A stretch of 64,000 bases of DNA from UBA4465 sp002292365. GTDB lineage: Bacteria; Bacteroidota; Bacteroidia; Cytophagales; Cyclobacteriaceae. Below, piece after piece: positions 16,651-27,424 of this stretch (the first letter of the stretch is position 1; each line of letters starts with the position of its first letter). The stretch is from positions 992,001 to 1,056,000 of the forward strand of contig CALSQY010000001.1 of the NCBI GenBank assembly GCA_943788615.1, read 5' to 3'. The notes under the pieces are model-generated. The model searched no databases, had not been told where the DNA came from, and saw only the letters and a program-made list of their open reading frames with translations. A program made the position numbers and the translations under genes.

Positions 16651-19290
16651 ATGACCAGTATGCTAAAAAACACATTTTCAATATTTGGACTTTTGGTATT
16701 TTTCCTGTCCAATGCACAACTTGATGTTGTGGATAAAGATCGGTTTTCATTTGAGCCAGAGCTAGAAATCAATGAAAAAATACCCAGTCCGAAAACATTT
16801 TTAAAATATGATTTGGGTGCTTCTTTTACGCTATATGCCGATGTAGAAGCTTATTTTAAGACTCTTTCAGCATCTTCTGGACGTGTTTTATATCATGAGT
16901 ATGGACAGACCTACGAGGGTCGCCCTCTAATTAATTTAGTTATCTCTTCTGAAGAAAATATAAAAAACATAGATGATATTAAGTCAAAGCACATGCAATT
17001 CCTGCAAGGAGCTGAAGCAGACAAAGCACTTCTGAAAGGCCAACCTATTTTTACTTCCTTTAGTTACAATATTCATGGCAATGAAGCTTCATCGACCGAA
17101 GCGGCGATGCAGGTAGCCTATCGCATGGCGGCAGCTCAAGACAATGAAACGGAGGAAGTACTCAAAAACTCAGTAATCATCATGTATATCTGCATTAATC
17201 CTGATGGTCGTGATCGATACGTATATTGGTATAAATCTATGAAAAGATTAAAAAGGCCAAGTAACGAGCCGCGGGACATCGAGCATATGGAAGGTTGGCC
17301 AGGTGGAAGAACCAATCATTATTGGTTTGATGTCAATAGAGATTGGGTCTGGCAAGTACACCCAGAGGCAAGGGGACTATCCAGAGAGTATCAAAAATGG
17401 CTGCCACAAGTACATGTTGATTATCATGAGCAAGGTTATAATAACAACTACTTCACGGCACCAGGTACCACGCCGAGAAATCAATTGCTTCCAAATGCTT
17501 ATGAAGGATGGTCCAAAGTTTTTGGGGATGCAAACATCGTACAATTTGATAAGCATCAAATCAATTATTTTACAAGAGATCGTTTTGATTTCTTTTATCC
17601 AGGATATGGTTCAAGTTATCCGAGTGTTATGGGTGCGATAGGGATGTTAACCGAACAGGGTGGCGGATCTGCGGGGGGGCGAATTGTAAAGACTGAAGAT
17701 GGGGTGGATCTCACCCTAAGACAAAGGGTATTTGATCACTATACGACCTCTATTGCAACTATCAAAACCTCCGTTTTACACCGTGAAAGATTACTTGATT
17801 ACAGCAAGAGCGCATTGAATCCCGCCAGCAGTAAATCTAAGATCACTGCTTATTTTTTTAATGATCATGAAATTTACAGTAATGATCTGGTTAATATATT
17901 GATCCGGAATGGGATCAAAGTAGAACAGGCCCTTGATGATTTTCAGATCACAGCTGCTCAAGACTATCGTTCTGGACGCACCCTAAAAAAAACTTTTAGT
18001 CAAGGGACTTATATTGTGACCACTCAACAGCCTAAACATTTGTTAATCAATACGATTATGGCTCGTAATTTGGCAATTGAAGATTCAGTTATGTATGATA
18101 TGGCTACTTGGTCAGCTCCTTTGGCTTATAATTTAGAGGCATATTCCACAACGGGGCGGTATACGGTCAAGACCAAACAAGTGAGTCAAGAAGTTACGGT
18201 CAATGGATCGGTGACCAATAATGAGGCTCAGTATGCTTACGTGATTGACTGGAGTCAGCGGAATGCACCCCAAGCATTAGCCCAGTTATGGGCTAAAAAA
18301 TATAATGTGCGGTCTGCATTTGAACCTTTTTATGTAGGTGATCAATCATTTACTGCAGGTACTCTTATTGTGCTGCGCGGCAGAAATTTGGAGCTCAATG
18401 ATGCAATGAATCAGGAGATCAAAGCAATAGCTCAAAACGTAGGAGTTGAGATTATTGGATTGAACAGTGGTCGGGTGATGAAAGGCATGGATTTGGCCAA
18501 TGGTAGAAATGTCCCTCTTAAGCAACCGAAGGTGGCCTTACTAGTAGAACCTCCCTTTAGCACTTATACTGCTGGACAAATTTATTTTTTATTTGATTGG
18601 CAGACGGGTCTGCCTATCGATCGTATTAAAGCTTCGGCACTGCATCAGAGTAGTACTCCAAAATTTGTAGGCAGATCAAGAAGCGTTGATTTGAAAGATT
18701 ATGATGTGCTCATTTTACCTGATGGAGGAAATGGTTTACCTGAGCTATTCAAAGAAGAAGGATTGGGCCAGATCAAGGATTGGGTAAATGAAGGTGGAAC
18801 GCTCATCGCCACAGAGGGAGCCGCATCATTTTTTACCAAGGAGTTGTCCGACTTTACGGACATATCACTTAAAGAATATCCAAAAGATTCGAGTCTAATT
18901 GCCCGATCGCTGCCCTATGATCAGCGAACCGCCTATGAAGGTAAAAAAAGGATACCCGGAACGGCTTTGAATGCTAAAATAGACATCACCCATCCCCTTG
19001 CCTTTGGTCTTCAGGCCGAGCTCTATACTTTGAAATTTGGTACCGATGCATTGGTGCCAAATGTTGGATTGGAAACCGTAGGCAGTTATGAGAAGTTTAA
19101 TCAACTTAATGCAGCCGGCTATGCTTCCCCAGACAATCTTGGCCATTTGGCTGAGAATACTTTTGCCGGAGTGGTGAGCCTGGGTAGGGGGAAAGTGGTG
19201 TATTTGATTGATAATACGCAATATCGTATGTTTTGGATGGGTCCCTCCAGAATGATGCAAAATGCAGTCATGCAAATACCCGGCTATTGA
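16651..19290 (+). CDS. secreted M14-family zinc carboxypeptidase
   Basis: A signal peptide (ending near residue 22) precedes an M14 catalytic domain. Zinc ligands are seen in NIHGNEASSTE (His142, Glu145) and VDYHEQG (His259). The 879-residue chain is longer than a classical carboxypeptidase; the C-terminal 450 residues include a glutamine-amidotransferase-like beta-alpha region (DVLILPDGGNG, GGTLIATEGAASFF). This large layout is common for secreted M14 proteins of Bacteroidota. ATG at 16660 is an alternative start. The next gene begins 32 bases downstream, suggesting an operon. Confidence 0.88.
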   Translation: MTSMLKNTFSIFGLLVFFLSNAQLDVVDKDRFSFEPELEINEKIPSPKTFLKYDLGASFTLYADVEAYFKTLSASSGRVLYHEYGQTYEGRPLINLVISSEENIKNIDDIKSKHMQFLQGAEADKALLKGQPIFTSFSYNIHGNEASSTEAAMQVAYRMAAAQDNETEEVLKNSVIIMYICINPDGRDRYVYWYKSMKRLKRPSNEPRDIEHMEGWPGGRTNHYWFDVNRDWVWQVHPEARGLSREYQKWLPQVHVDYHEQGYNNNYFTAPGTTPRNQLLPNAYEGWSKVFGDANIVQFDKHQINYFTRDRFDFFYPGYGSSYPSVMGAIGMLTEQGGGSAGGRIVKTEDGVDLTLRQRVFDHYTTSIATIKTSVLHRERLLDYSKSALNPASSKSKITAYFFNDHEIYSNDLVNILIRNGIKVEQALDDFQITAAQDYRSGRTLKKTFSQGTYIVTTQQPKHLLINTIMARNLAIEDSVMYDMATWSAPLAYNLEAYSTTGRYTVKTKQVSQEVTVNGSVTNNEAQYAYVIDWSQRNAPQALAQLWAKKYNVRSAFEPFYVGDQSFTAGTLIVLRGRNLELNDAMNQEIKAIAQNVGVEIIGLNSGRVMKGMDLANGRNVPLKQPKVALLVEPPFSTYTAGQIYFLFDWQTGLPIDRIKASALHQSSTPKFVGRSRSVDLKDYDVLILPDGGNGLPELFKEEGLGQIKDWVNEGGTLIATEGAASFFTKELSDFTDISLKEYPKDSSLIARSLPYDQRTAYEGKKRIPGTALNAKIDITHPLAFGLQAELYTLKFGTDALVPNVGLETVGSYEKFNQLNAAGYASPDNLGHLAENTFAGVVSLGRGKVVYLIDNTQYRMFWMGPSRMMQNAVMQIPGY

Positions 19291-19322
19291 AATCATTTTT
19301 TTTAGAAAAAAGTAATATTCCA

Positions 19323-22300
19323 ATGAACAATCTTCGATTAATATTTTTAACCTGTCTTGTACTACCAATCGTGGTTTTTGCTCAAAAAAGGAGTAAAGCG
19401 GCTCAGATTACTCAAAGTCCTATTGAGACTGAATTATTTTCAGGTTTAAAGTGGAGAAATATAGGTCCTTTTCGAGGTGGAAGAAGTGTTGCTTCTTCTG
19501 GTGTATTTGGAGATCCCATGACTTATTACATGGGCAATACCGGAGGAGGTGTCTGGAAAACCACAGATGCAGGGCAGACATGGAAGAACATATCAGATGG
19601 TTTTTTTGAATTGGGTTCCGTCGGTGCAATAGGTGTATCAGAATCAGATCCCAATGTGATTTATGTAGGTATGGGTGAGCACGCCGTTCGAGGGGTCATG
19701 ACTTCTCATGGCAATGGCGTATATAAGTCTACCGATGCCGGGAAAACTTGGGATCATGTGGGATTAGTGGGTACCATGACAATTTCAGATGTCATCATTC
19801 ATCCTACCAATCCAGACATCGTATTCATTGCCGCGCAAGGGGCTCAGCATGGACCTACACAGGAAAGGGGTATTTACAAATCCATAGATGGTGGGCAAAA
19901 TTGGGTGAAAAAACTTTTTGTTGCTGAAGATGTCGGGGCATCATCTCTGACTATGGATATGAATAATCCGCGTATACTCTATGCCAGTATGTGGCAGCAT
20001 ACGAGGTATCCTTGGACGATGAAATCGGGAGGTGCTGGATCCGGTTTATACAAGTCGACAGATATGGGGGAGACTTGGGACTCCATGAGTGAAGGACTCC
20101 CAGAAGAATTTGGAAAATCAGGGATCTCTGTTTCAAGAGCCAATGGTAATCTAGTATTTGCCGTAATTGAAGCCGAGGGAACAAAAGGAGGGGTTTATCG
20201 ATCAGATAATGCAGGTAAAAGCTGGAAACAAACCAATACAGACCGGGTGACTATAGCAAGATCTTGGTATTATATGGAAATATTTGCAGATCCTTCCAAT
20301 GAGAACGTCGTTTATGTCTTGAACGCTCCAGTTCTCAAATCCATTGATAAGGGAAAAACATTTCAACCGGTATATGTTCCTCACGGAGACAATCATCATT
20401 TATGGATCAACCCTATGAACTCCAAAAACATGATTAACTCCAATGATGGAGGGACTAATATTACTTTCAACGGAGGTGAGAGTTGGACGCGGCAAGACCA
20501 ACAGCCCACCGCTCAATTCTATCGGGTCATTACGGACAATAAGGTACCCTATCATGTGTATGGTGGGCAACAAGATAATTCTGCTATTGGAATTGCAAGT
20601 AGAACGAATGGCCGGGGAATCACATGGAAAGATTGGTATTCGGTTGCTGGATGTGAAAGCGCTTATTTGGCTTTTGATCCGGATGATCCCCAAACTATTT
20701 TTGGAGGCTGTTATCAAGGGATCATCGATCGTTGGTCAAGATCAACTGCAGTATCAAAATCAATAAAGGAATATCCGGAACTGAGCTTGGGAAATGTACC
20801 TTTAGATTTTAAATATAGGTTCAATTGGAACGCACCCATTATAAGTTCTCCCCATGATCGGTCGGTCATTTATCATGCAGGAAATGTAGTATTCAAAACC
20901 CTTGATGGGGGTATTAATTGGGAGGTGATCAGTCCTGATTTAACAAGAAATGATAAAGTACATCAAGGGCCTGGTGGGGGTCCTTACACCAATGAGGCTG
21001 CGGGTGGAGAAAATTATAATACGCTCATGTATTTGACAGAATCGCCACATGAAAAAGGCGTTTTATGGGCAGGTTCTGACGATGGACTGGTTCATCTCAC
21101 CCGTGACGGAGGTATGAATTGGACTAATGTTACGCCTAAAGACTTGCTCGAGGCTATTGTAAATTCGATTGAGGTATCTCCCCATGATCCTGCGACAGCT
21201 TACATAACGGTTATGGCTTATAAATTCAATAATTTAAAGCCAATGGTTTATAAAACTACGGATTATGGTGTGAGATGGGTGAAACGGATTTCAGGCATTG
21301 ATGACAAAACAGTCGTAAGGGTAGTAAGGGAAGATAAGAAAGTAGAGGGGTTACTTTATGCAGGAACTGAAGCAGGATTATATATTTCATTCAATGGAGG
21401 TGTATTTTGGCAAAAAATGCAGCTCAACTTACCCATTGTACCTATCAATGATTTGACCATCCAAGACAATGATTTGGTTGCAGCGACGGCGGGTCGGTCT
21501 TTTTGGATTTTAGATGATTTAGGAGCTTTTCAGGGTTCAAAAGGGAAGTTTGAAAAGGAACTAATGCTATTTCAACCTAAAAAAACGTATCGAATATTCG
21601 GAGGATCTACGGATGAACCAAGACCCGGTCTAGGTCAAAACCCAAAATCAGGGGTTCTGATAGATTATTATCTTTCAGAAAAAAAGGACAGCGCACTTTT
21701 GCGGTTAAAAGTGATCAATAGTGATGGAAAAATAATAAGAAGTCTTTCAAATGAGCACACAGACACATTCGAAAGTTGGCCTGGAGGACCGCAAAAGCCT
21801 GTATTATTAACTGCCGAGCGGGGTATAAATAGAGTCGTATGGGACTTCACAAGGGCACCGCTTCCATCCATTGATAAAGTCTTTGTTTATGGAAATTATT
21901 CTGGCGGTCATGTAGCTCCGGGAACCTATACCTTGAGATTGATATTGGATCAAGATTCGGTAGAGACCACTGTTGAAATATTGGCAGATCCAAGGATAAA
22001 GGCGACTCTGGCGGATTATAATTCACAACAAATGATGATGATTTCAATTGAACAGGCCATCAAAGAGATCCATGAAGCAGTCAATGACATGCGTTCAGTG
22101 AAATCTCAAATCGAGTATTATCAGTCGATACTTCAGGAAAGCACCGTCGCCCCAGAAATTATCGAATTGGGAGGAGACATTATCGCTCAGATTGAGGCAT
22201 GGGAAGGTACATTGATACAATCGGATCAAAAGACCTTCCAAGATGTTATTAATTTTCATAATCAGTTAAATGCGCAATGGATGAATTTGAAGGATTATGT

Positions 22301-22475
22301 AGACAGCGCAGATCCTAAATTGACAGCAGGTGCCAAAGAGCGATTCAATGATCTTGAAGGGCAATGGGCTTTGTTTCAGCAAACAAAAAATCAAATCATC
22401 GATGAGGAGATGGAGCAATTCAATCAATTGTATAAAGCGCTTGACTTACCGATGATTATGATTCCGAATCGATAA
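19323..22475 (+). CDS. secreted VPS10/sortilin-like beta-propeller protein (first copy)
   Basis: I start at the ATG giving MNNLRLIFLTCLVLPIVVFA, a clear signal peptide; the in-frame start 90 bases upstream lies in the M14 gene and would put a long non-signal extension before it. The 1,050 residues contain many BNR/Asp-box repeats such as TTDAGQTWKN, STDAGKTWDH, SIDGGQNWVK and STDMGETWDS, forming a 10-bladed-type propeller, and a C-terminal helical region. Often annotated as glycosyl hydrolase, but no catalytic residues are evident; a binding role is as likely. It follows the M14 peptidase closely, and a paralog lies at 24100. Confidence 0.87.
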   Translation: MNNLRLIFLTCLVLPIVVFAQKRSKAAQITQSPIETELFSGLKWRNIGPFRGGRSVASSGVFGDPMTYYMGNTGGGVWKTTDAGQTWKNISDGFFELGSVGAIGVSESDPNVIYVGMGEHAVRGVMTSHGNGVYKSTDAGKTWDHVGLVGTMTISDVIIHPTNPDIVFIAAQGAQHGPTQERGIYKSIDGGQNWVKKLFVAEDVGASSLTMDMNNPRILYASMWQHTRYPWTMKSGGAGSGLYKSTDMGETWDSMSEGLPEEFGKSGISVSRANGNLVFAVIEAEGTKGGVYRSDNAGKSWKQTNTDRVTIARSWYYMEIFADPSNENVVYVLNAPVLKSIDKGKTFQPVYVPHGDNHHLWINPMNSKNMINSNDGGTNITFNGGESWTRQDQQPTAQFYRVITDNKVPYHVYGGQQDNSAIGIASRTNGRGITWKDWYSVAGCESAYLAFDPDDPQTIFGGCYQGIIDRWSRSTAVSKSIKEYPELSLGNVPLDFKYRFNWNAPIISSPHDRSVIYHAGNVVFKTLDGGINWEVISPDLTRNDKVHQGPGGGPYTNEAAGGENYNTLMYLTESPHEKGVLWAGSDDGLVHLTRDGGMNWTNVTPKDLLEAIVNSIEVSPHDPATAYITVMAYKFNNLKPMVYKTTDYGVRWVKRISGIDDKTVVRVVREDKKVEGLLYAGTEAGLYISFNGGVFWQKMQLNLPIVPINDLTIQDNDLVAATAGRSFWILDDLGAFQGSKGKFEKELMLFQPKKTYRIFGGSTDEPRPGLGQNPKSGVLIDYYLSEKKDSALLRLKVINSDGKIIRSLSNEHTDTFESWPGGPQKPVLLTAERGINRVVWDFTRAPLPSIDKVFVYGNYSGGHVAPGTYTLRLILDQDSVETTVEILADPRIKATLADYNSQQMMMISIEQAIKEIHEAVNDMRSVKSQIEYYQSILQESTVAPEIIELGGDIIAQIEAWEGTLIQSDQKTFQDVINFHNQLNAQWMNLKDYVDSADPKLTAGAKERFNDLEGQWALFQQTKNQIIDEEMEQFNQLYKALDLPMIMIPNR

Positions 22476-22537
22476 ATAGGGCTTTCATAATAATTATTAA
22501 TTGGCATGAAAATCCTATCTTCAACCTTAAATAACTT

Positions 22538-22825
22538 ATGAAAGAGATTCAAGATTTAATTAAGTTAGGGGCAACTATTATAGATGTACGTTCCAGAGAA
22601 GAGTTTGAGCGAGGTCATGTGATCTCTTCCTTAAATATCCCACTCAATGAAGTAGTGGCTAGAATTGATGAATTTAAAAGTATTAAACAACCCTTTTTAG
22701 TATGCTGTTTGAGCGGGGGACGCAGTGAGCAAGCTACCGAATATCTTCAATCCATGGAAATAAAATGTGTGAATGCGGGGGGCTGGCAACAAGTGCAAGG
22801 TTGGCTGAGTGACCAGTCGGAGTAA
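22538..22825 (+). CDS. single-domain rhodanese
   Basis: A 95-residue rhodanese with IIDVRSREEFERGHV and the active loop CLSGGR, in which Cys57 carries the persulfide. Such proteins move sulfane sulfur in the cytoplasm. It is convergent with a Crp/Fnr-family gene; rhodanese and Crp genes often co-occur in Bacteroidota redox/sulfur loci, but regulation is not shown here. Confidence 0.9.
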   Translation: MKEIQDLIKLGATIIDVRSREEFERGHVISSLNIPLNEVVARIDEFKSIKQPFLVCCLSGGRSEQATEYLQSMEIKCVNAGGWQQVQGWLSDQSE

Positions 22826-22887
22826 CGCTAAAGATACCGATGAAATCCTCACCAACAACTAGAAGGTGTAAGGCCAAGGGACAAGAG

Positions 22888-23529
22888 TTATAGTAATTCT
22901 AATCGATTCCGTTGTTGACGAATTTGTCGAGTGTCAGATAGATGTTTCATGAGTCTTGAAATGACCACACGAGAGGTATTCAACTCAATAGCTATTTGTT
23001 GATGACTTTTAGTGATGAGAGAAGAACCTGAGGCACGTTTTAAATCGAGTAAATATTTATATAATCTATCACCCATCTTCATAAATGAAACGCTATCAAA
23101 CGTAGATAAAAGATCCTCAATTTTATCATTCGTATTCTGGAAAATAAATTTCCTAAAATTGGGGTATTTGACAATCCAGGCATCAACTTTAGTACCAGGC
23201 ATCATCCAAATTTCTGCAGATTGTTCAACAACAGAGCCGATGCTTGAAGGTGTCTGATTAATAATGGAACTAACTGAAAAGGAACAAGTTTCTCCACTTG
23301 CTGTATAAAAAAGGGTGATTTCATGGCCTTCAGCGTCACTGCGATATGCCCTGAGTCTTCCGGAAAGAATGAGAGGGAAATTTTCTATCATCATACCTGC
23401 ACTGAGCAGATATGAGCCTTTTTCAGCTTTTTTTAATCGCCCGCAAACAAGAATTTCTTCAATTAAGTGCGCTTCGAAATCTTTTTCTTTGAGCAGGCTT
23501 TTTAATCTGATTTGATGAGTGGCTATCAA
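22888..23529 (-). CDS. Crp/Fnr-family transcriptional regulator
   Basis: The protein has an N-terminal cyclic-nucleotide-binding-like jelly roll (residues 20-130, with LILSGRLRAYR and EITLFYTASGETCSFS) and a C-terminal winged HTH (IAIELNTSRVVISRLMKHL, near 185). The sensor has Cys residues but no Fnr-type four-Cys cluster. It probably responds to a small ligand or redox state; the target is unknown. Length of 213 residues is normal for the family. Confidence 0.9.
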   Translation of the reverse strand: MIATHQIRLKSLLKEKDFEAHLIEEILVCGRLKKAEKGSYLLSAGMMIENFPLILSGRLRAYRSDAEGHEITLFYTASGETCSFSVSSIINQTPSSIGSVVEQSAEIWMMPGTKVDAWIVKYPNFRKFIFQNTNDKIEDLLSTFDSVSFMKMGDRLYKYLLDLKRASGSSLITKSHQQIAIELNTSRVVISRLMKHLSDTRQIRQQRNRLELL

Positions 23530-24099
23530 CTTTTTGTCTAACTTTTAGAAGTTATTTGTTTAACTATACGCTGTGTAAAAATACAAAGGAATGAACAAAA
23601 AACAATATTTTTTATTCTCAATGGATACTTTTAATCTCAAGTTAACTGTTTCCTATAACATCAACATAGTTCAATCATTTATGAAGCATCAAGAGGGGGA
23701 CACACACTTAACCAACGAATTGAGAGGGGTGAGGTTAATTAAGAGAATACATAAAGTCAATGTTAAGTATCTTAGTTCTAACTTTAGAAGTGCGTGATTT
23801 CGAAGGAGTTTCCTCTAGCTTTATGAGAGCTTTTTAACCTACTATTTTCATAGTATAATCCATTGATTTTACTGAAACGGAATAATTAAAAAGGTATAAG
23901 TCAACTTCAAAATTCGTTATTTTTTTTAAATAATAATAAAGAGAATTCCATAAATGCTTTTTTGAATCGAATGATAATTTTTTTGATGCACACGAAGAAA
24001 AATTGACTGTTGACCGATGATGTAAAAATGAGCACTGCAAGCCTTGAATTTTTGAATTGAGATGTATCTTAGTATCACAGATTATAAAAAAAGCCCCAT
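23530..24099. other. 570-base intergenic region
   Basis: This region holds the promoter of the minus-strand Crp gene at its left end and a candidate promoter for the second sortilin-like gene at its right end. Short frames inside (for example 23591-23797 and 23834-24109) lack protein-like composition, signal peptides or recognisable motifs, and I do not call them. Confidence 0.6.
24044..24072 (+). promoter_or_regulatory. candidate Bacteroidota promoter for the second VPS10-like gene
   Basis: TTG (24044-24046) and TATCTTAG (24065-24072, 7 of 8 to TAnnTTTG) are separated by 18 bases, matching -33/-7 spacing. The start codon is 28 bases downstream. Confidence 0.45.
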
Positions 24100-27000
24100 A
24101 TGAGAACATTTATCTATTTGATCCTCTTTATTTTTATTTTCTGCTCAGATATATTAGCTCAGCGATCAGAAAAAAATACAGTGGAAAAAACGCCTAAAAC
24201 CGTTTTCGAAAAAACGAGTTTGACAGGGTTAAAATTTAGGTCGATTGGACCCGCACAGACCTCAGGTCGCGTATCTGATTTCGCAGTCAATCCAAATAAT
24301 TTTAAAGAGTATTATGTGGCCGTAGCCTCAGGGGGCGTTTGGAAGACGGTGAATGCAGGGACTACATATAAGTCTGTTTTTGATAAGGCGGCCAGTTATT
24401 CGATTGGTTGCATCACCATGGATCCCAACAATTCTAATGTGATTTGGGTTGGAACAGGGGAGAATAATAATCAACGAAGTGTTCCCTATGGTGATGGCGT
24501 ATATAAATCCATAGATGGGGGTGAGTCGTGGAAAAATATGGGACTCAAAAGCTCTGAACATATTGGAAAGATTTTGGTAGACCCAAATAACTCTGACATT
24601 ATTTATGTAGCGGCCATCGGCCCTTTATGGAGTTCAGGAGGGGATCGAGGGGTTTATAAATCGGTCAATGGGGGTAAAACGTGGCGTTTAATGCTGGGTA
24701 TTGATGCGGATACGGGGATCAATGATTTGATCATGGACCCCCGCGATAGTAAAGTCATTTATGCGGCAGCTTATCAACGTAGGCGACATGTATTCACTTA
24801 TTTGGGCGGTGGTCCGGGTTCAGGATTACACAAATCAGTGGATGGTGGGGCAACCTGGATAGAAATTAACAAAGGTTTACCTGAAGTAGACATGGGAAGA
24901 ATTGGGATGGCCATGGCACCTTCTGATCCAGAAGTAATTTATGCCATCGTTGAAGCTTCAGAAGGTAAAAGTGGTTTTTTCATGAGTACCAATCGTGGAG
25001 CCAGTTGGAAAAAACAGGGGAATTATAGTACCAGTGGTAATTATTATCAAGAAATTGTCGTGGACCCTAAAGATGCACAGACTGTTTACGCCATGAACAC
25101 GTGGATACAAGTTTCGCATGATGGGGGTAAGACCTTTAAGGTGCTGGGTGAAACAACGAAACATGTAGACAATCATTGTATGTGGATTGATCCTACCGAT
25201 TCGGAGCATTTTTTAGTAGGATGCGATGGGGGTATTTATGAATCTTGGGACAGGGCGAAAACGTGGCATTATAAACCAAACTTACCGGTTACCCAATTCT
25301 ATAAAGTAGCTTTAGACAATGCTTATCCTTTCTATCATGTATACGGTGGAACGCAGGATAATGCCAGTTTGGGTGGCCCCTCGAGGTCATTAAGTGATAA
25401 TGGGATTTCCAATGAAGAATGGATCAATACCCATGGTGGAGATGGATTTGAAACTCAAGTAGATCAAAAAAATGCCAACATTATTTATGCTCAATCCCAA
25501 CACGGTGTTTTAGTTAGATATGATCGTCTGAGTGGCGAAGAGCTCGGGATTCAACCACAACCTCGAAAAGATGAAAATGCCTATCGATGGAATTGGGATG
25601 CACCCTTGGTCATTAGCAACCATGACAATAAGCGCTTGTATTTTGCGGCCAATAAAGTTTTTCGTACTGATGATCGAGGAAACAGCTGGAAGGTGATCAG
25701 TGAAGACTTGACTGCGAACATTGATAGAAATAAGCTTGAAATCATGGGAAGAGTTTGGGGCATTGATGCCATTGCAAAGAATCAATCAACTTCTCAATAC
25801 GGAACCATCGTAGCTATGGATGAATCGCCACTAAATGAAGATCTACTTTTTGTGGGCACCGATGACGGCTTAGTACAGATCACCGAAAATATGGGTACTT
25901 CATGGACCAAAATAACTACGATTCCAGGTGTGCCTAAGCAAACTTATGTAAATATGTTATTGGCTTCGCCACATGATGAAAATGTGGTATTTGCCTGTTT
26001 TAATAATCATAAAAAAGGAGACTTTTTACCTTATGTATATAAAAGCATGGACAAAGGAAGGACGTGGGTATCTATCACAGCAAACCTACCTACAAGAGGG
26101 TCGACCTACGCCATAGCACAAGACCATATAGATCCTAATTTGCTTTTTGTAGGTACTGAATTTGGTTTGTTTGTCAGCAATAATGGAGGGGTTTCTTGGG
26201 TTCGAATGAAATCAGGGCTGCCGACCATTGCCGTTCGTGATATTGCGATTCAAAAACGTGAAAACGACTTAGTTTTAGGCACTTTTGGTCGGGGTTTTTA
26301 TGTGTTAGATGATTATTCTGCGCTACGGAACATTAATGAAGAAACATTAAGTACCCCTGGGGTTTTATTTTCTGTGAGAGACCCTTTGCTTTATGAGCCC
26401 AGTTATCCTATGGGTTTGCCCGGACAATCGTTTCAAGGAGACAGTTATTACCGCGGGGAAAACCTACCTTCTGTGGCGATGTTTACTTACTATCTGAAAG
26501 ACGACATTCAATCGATACAAGAGCAGCGTCGTGAACGAGAAAAGAAACAACAAAAAGAAGGTCTGAATGCAGTTTATCCAAGTTATGAGGCACTGAAAGC
26601 TGAACGTGCCGAAAAGGCACCTCAAATTGTTTTTACGGTGACCAATGCCCAAGGAAATGTGGTTAGAAAAATAATGACGGCTCCCAAGAAAGGTATCCAT
26701 CGGTTGCATTGGGATATGCGTTATGCAGATACAGATCCCATTAATTTGAAGACCAGTGCTTTTTATAACCCTTGGTCAGATAGTGATAAAGGTATTTTAG
26801 TGGCTCCCGGAGCCTATCAGGTAAGTATGTCAAAAATAGTCAGAGGTGAGGTGATTGCTATGGGAGATCCGATAGGTTTTACGATCAAAGCACTAGATAA
26901 CAGATCCCTACCTGGTACTGACCGAATGATATTAGATGGCTTCAATCGCAAGTTACTAAAGCTATCAGGTACTGTAAGCGCTTCCAGTCAAACGTTGCGG

Positions 27001-27405
27001 GAAGTAAAAAACCAATTAAAGTATATTGATGCTGCTTTGCTAAAAGCAGAGATTCCATCAGATCATATTTCCTATCAATTAGCTGATCAAATTGGTCAAA
27101 AAGTAGCGGAGTTAAATACGGTATTGGGGCGAGATACCGTAGCGCGCACCTTAGATTTAGATCAACCTCCGAGCTTGAGAAGTAGGATGAGTAGGTTGGT
27201 TTACATGATGTTTTCATCCACTTCAGAACCGACGCAAACGAGTCGTGATGGGTATGCCATCGTACTGGCTTCATTTAAACCATTATTGGCTGAAATAAAA
27301 ATGCTTGTTAATAATGATTTAAAGGAATTACATGAGCAATTGATCTTGGTAGGGGCACCCTATACCCCTTATGCTTTACCAAAAGTACCTATATTTAACC
27401 ATTAG
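24100..27405 (+). CDS. secreted VPS10/sortilin-like beta-propeller protein (second copy)
   Basis: A signal peptide (residues 1-20, ending ILAQ) is followed by a 1,101-residue chain with Asp-box repeats (SIDGGESWKN, SVNGGKTWRL, SVDGGATWIE, SMDKGRTWVS, SNNGGVSWVR) and the fold seen in the gene at 19323, of which it is a diverged paralog. A basic, charged linker near residues 810-830 (RREREKKQQKEG) separates the propeller from the C-terminal domain. Function is not known; annotation as glycosidase rests on propeller similarity only. An esterase-like gene follows after 19 bases. Confidence 0.87.
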   Translation: MRTFIYLILFIFIFCSDILAQRSEKNTVEKTPKTVFEKTSLTGLKFRSIGPAQTSGRVSDFAVNPNNFKEYYVAVASGGVWKTVNAGTTYKSVFDKAASYSIGCITMDPNNSNVIWVGTGENNNQRSVPYGDGVYKSIDGGESWKNMGLKSSEHIGKILVDPNNSDIIYVAAIGPLWSSGGDRGVYKSVNGGKTWRLMLGIDADTGINDLIMDPRDSKVIYAAAYQRRRHVFTYLGGGPGSGLHKSVDGGATWIEINKGLPEVDMGRIGMAMAPSDPEVIYAIVEASEGKSGFFMSTNRGASWKKQGNYSTSGNYYQEIVVDPKDAQTVYAMNTWIQVSHDGGKTFKVLGETTKHVDNHCMWIDPTDSEHFLVGCDGGIYESWDRAKTWHYKPNLPVTQFYKVALDNAYPFYHVYGGTQDNASLGGPSRSLSDNGISNEEWINTHGGDGFETQVDQKNANIIYAQSQHGVLVRYDRLSGEELGIQPQPRKDENAYRWNWDAPLVISNHDNKRLYFAANKVFRTDDRGNSWKVISEDLTANIDRNKLEIMGRVWGIDAIAKNQSTSQYGTIVAMDESPLNEDLLFVGTDDGLVQITENMGTSWTKITTIPGVPKQTYVNMLLASPHDENVVFACFNNHKKGDFLPYVYKSMDKGRTWVSITANLPTRGSTYAIAQDHIDPNLLFVGTEFGLFVSNNGGVSWVRMKSGLPTIAVRDIAIQKRENDLVLGTFGRGFYVLDDYSALRNINEETLSTPGVLFSVRDPLLYEPSYPMGLPGQSFQGDSYYRGENLPSVAMFTYYLKDDIQSIQEQRREREKKQQKEGLNAVYPSYEALKAERAEKAPQIVFTVTNAQGNVVRKIMTAPKKGIHRLHWDMRYADTDPINLKTSAFYNPWSDSDKGILVAPGAYQVSMSKIVRGEVIAMGDPIGFTIKALDNRSLPGTDRMILDGFNRKLLKLSGTVSASSQTLREVKNQLKYIDAALLKAEIPSDHISYQLADQIGQKVAELNTVLGRDTVARTLDLDQPPSLRSRMSRLVYMMFSSTSEPTQTSRDGYAIVLASFKPLLAEIKMLVNNDLKELHEQLILVGAPYTPYALPKVPIFNH

Positions 27406-27424
27406 AATAAAAAAGAATAGCGAA

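Noticed and set aside
19233..19322. Upstream in-frame start of the first sortilin-like gene
   Set aside because: It would place 30 polar residues before an evident signal peptide and lies wholly in the M14 gene and the gap.
23591..23797. 68-codon plus-strand frame in the gap after the Crp gene
   Set aside because: Composition is not protein-like, no start context, and no recognisable motif.
23834..24109. 91-codon minus-strand frame
   Set aside because: It runs into the signal peptide of the second sortilin-like gene and covers its promoter; composition is that of random AT-rich DNA.
27371..27424. Upstream in-frame start of the esterase gene
   Set aside because: It overlaps the preceding gene and masks the clear signal peptide beginning at 27425.
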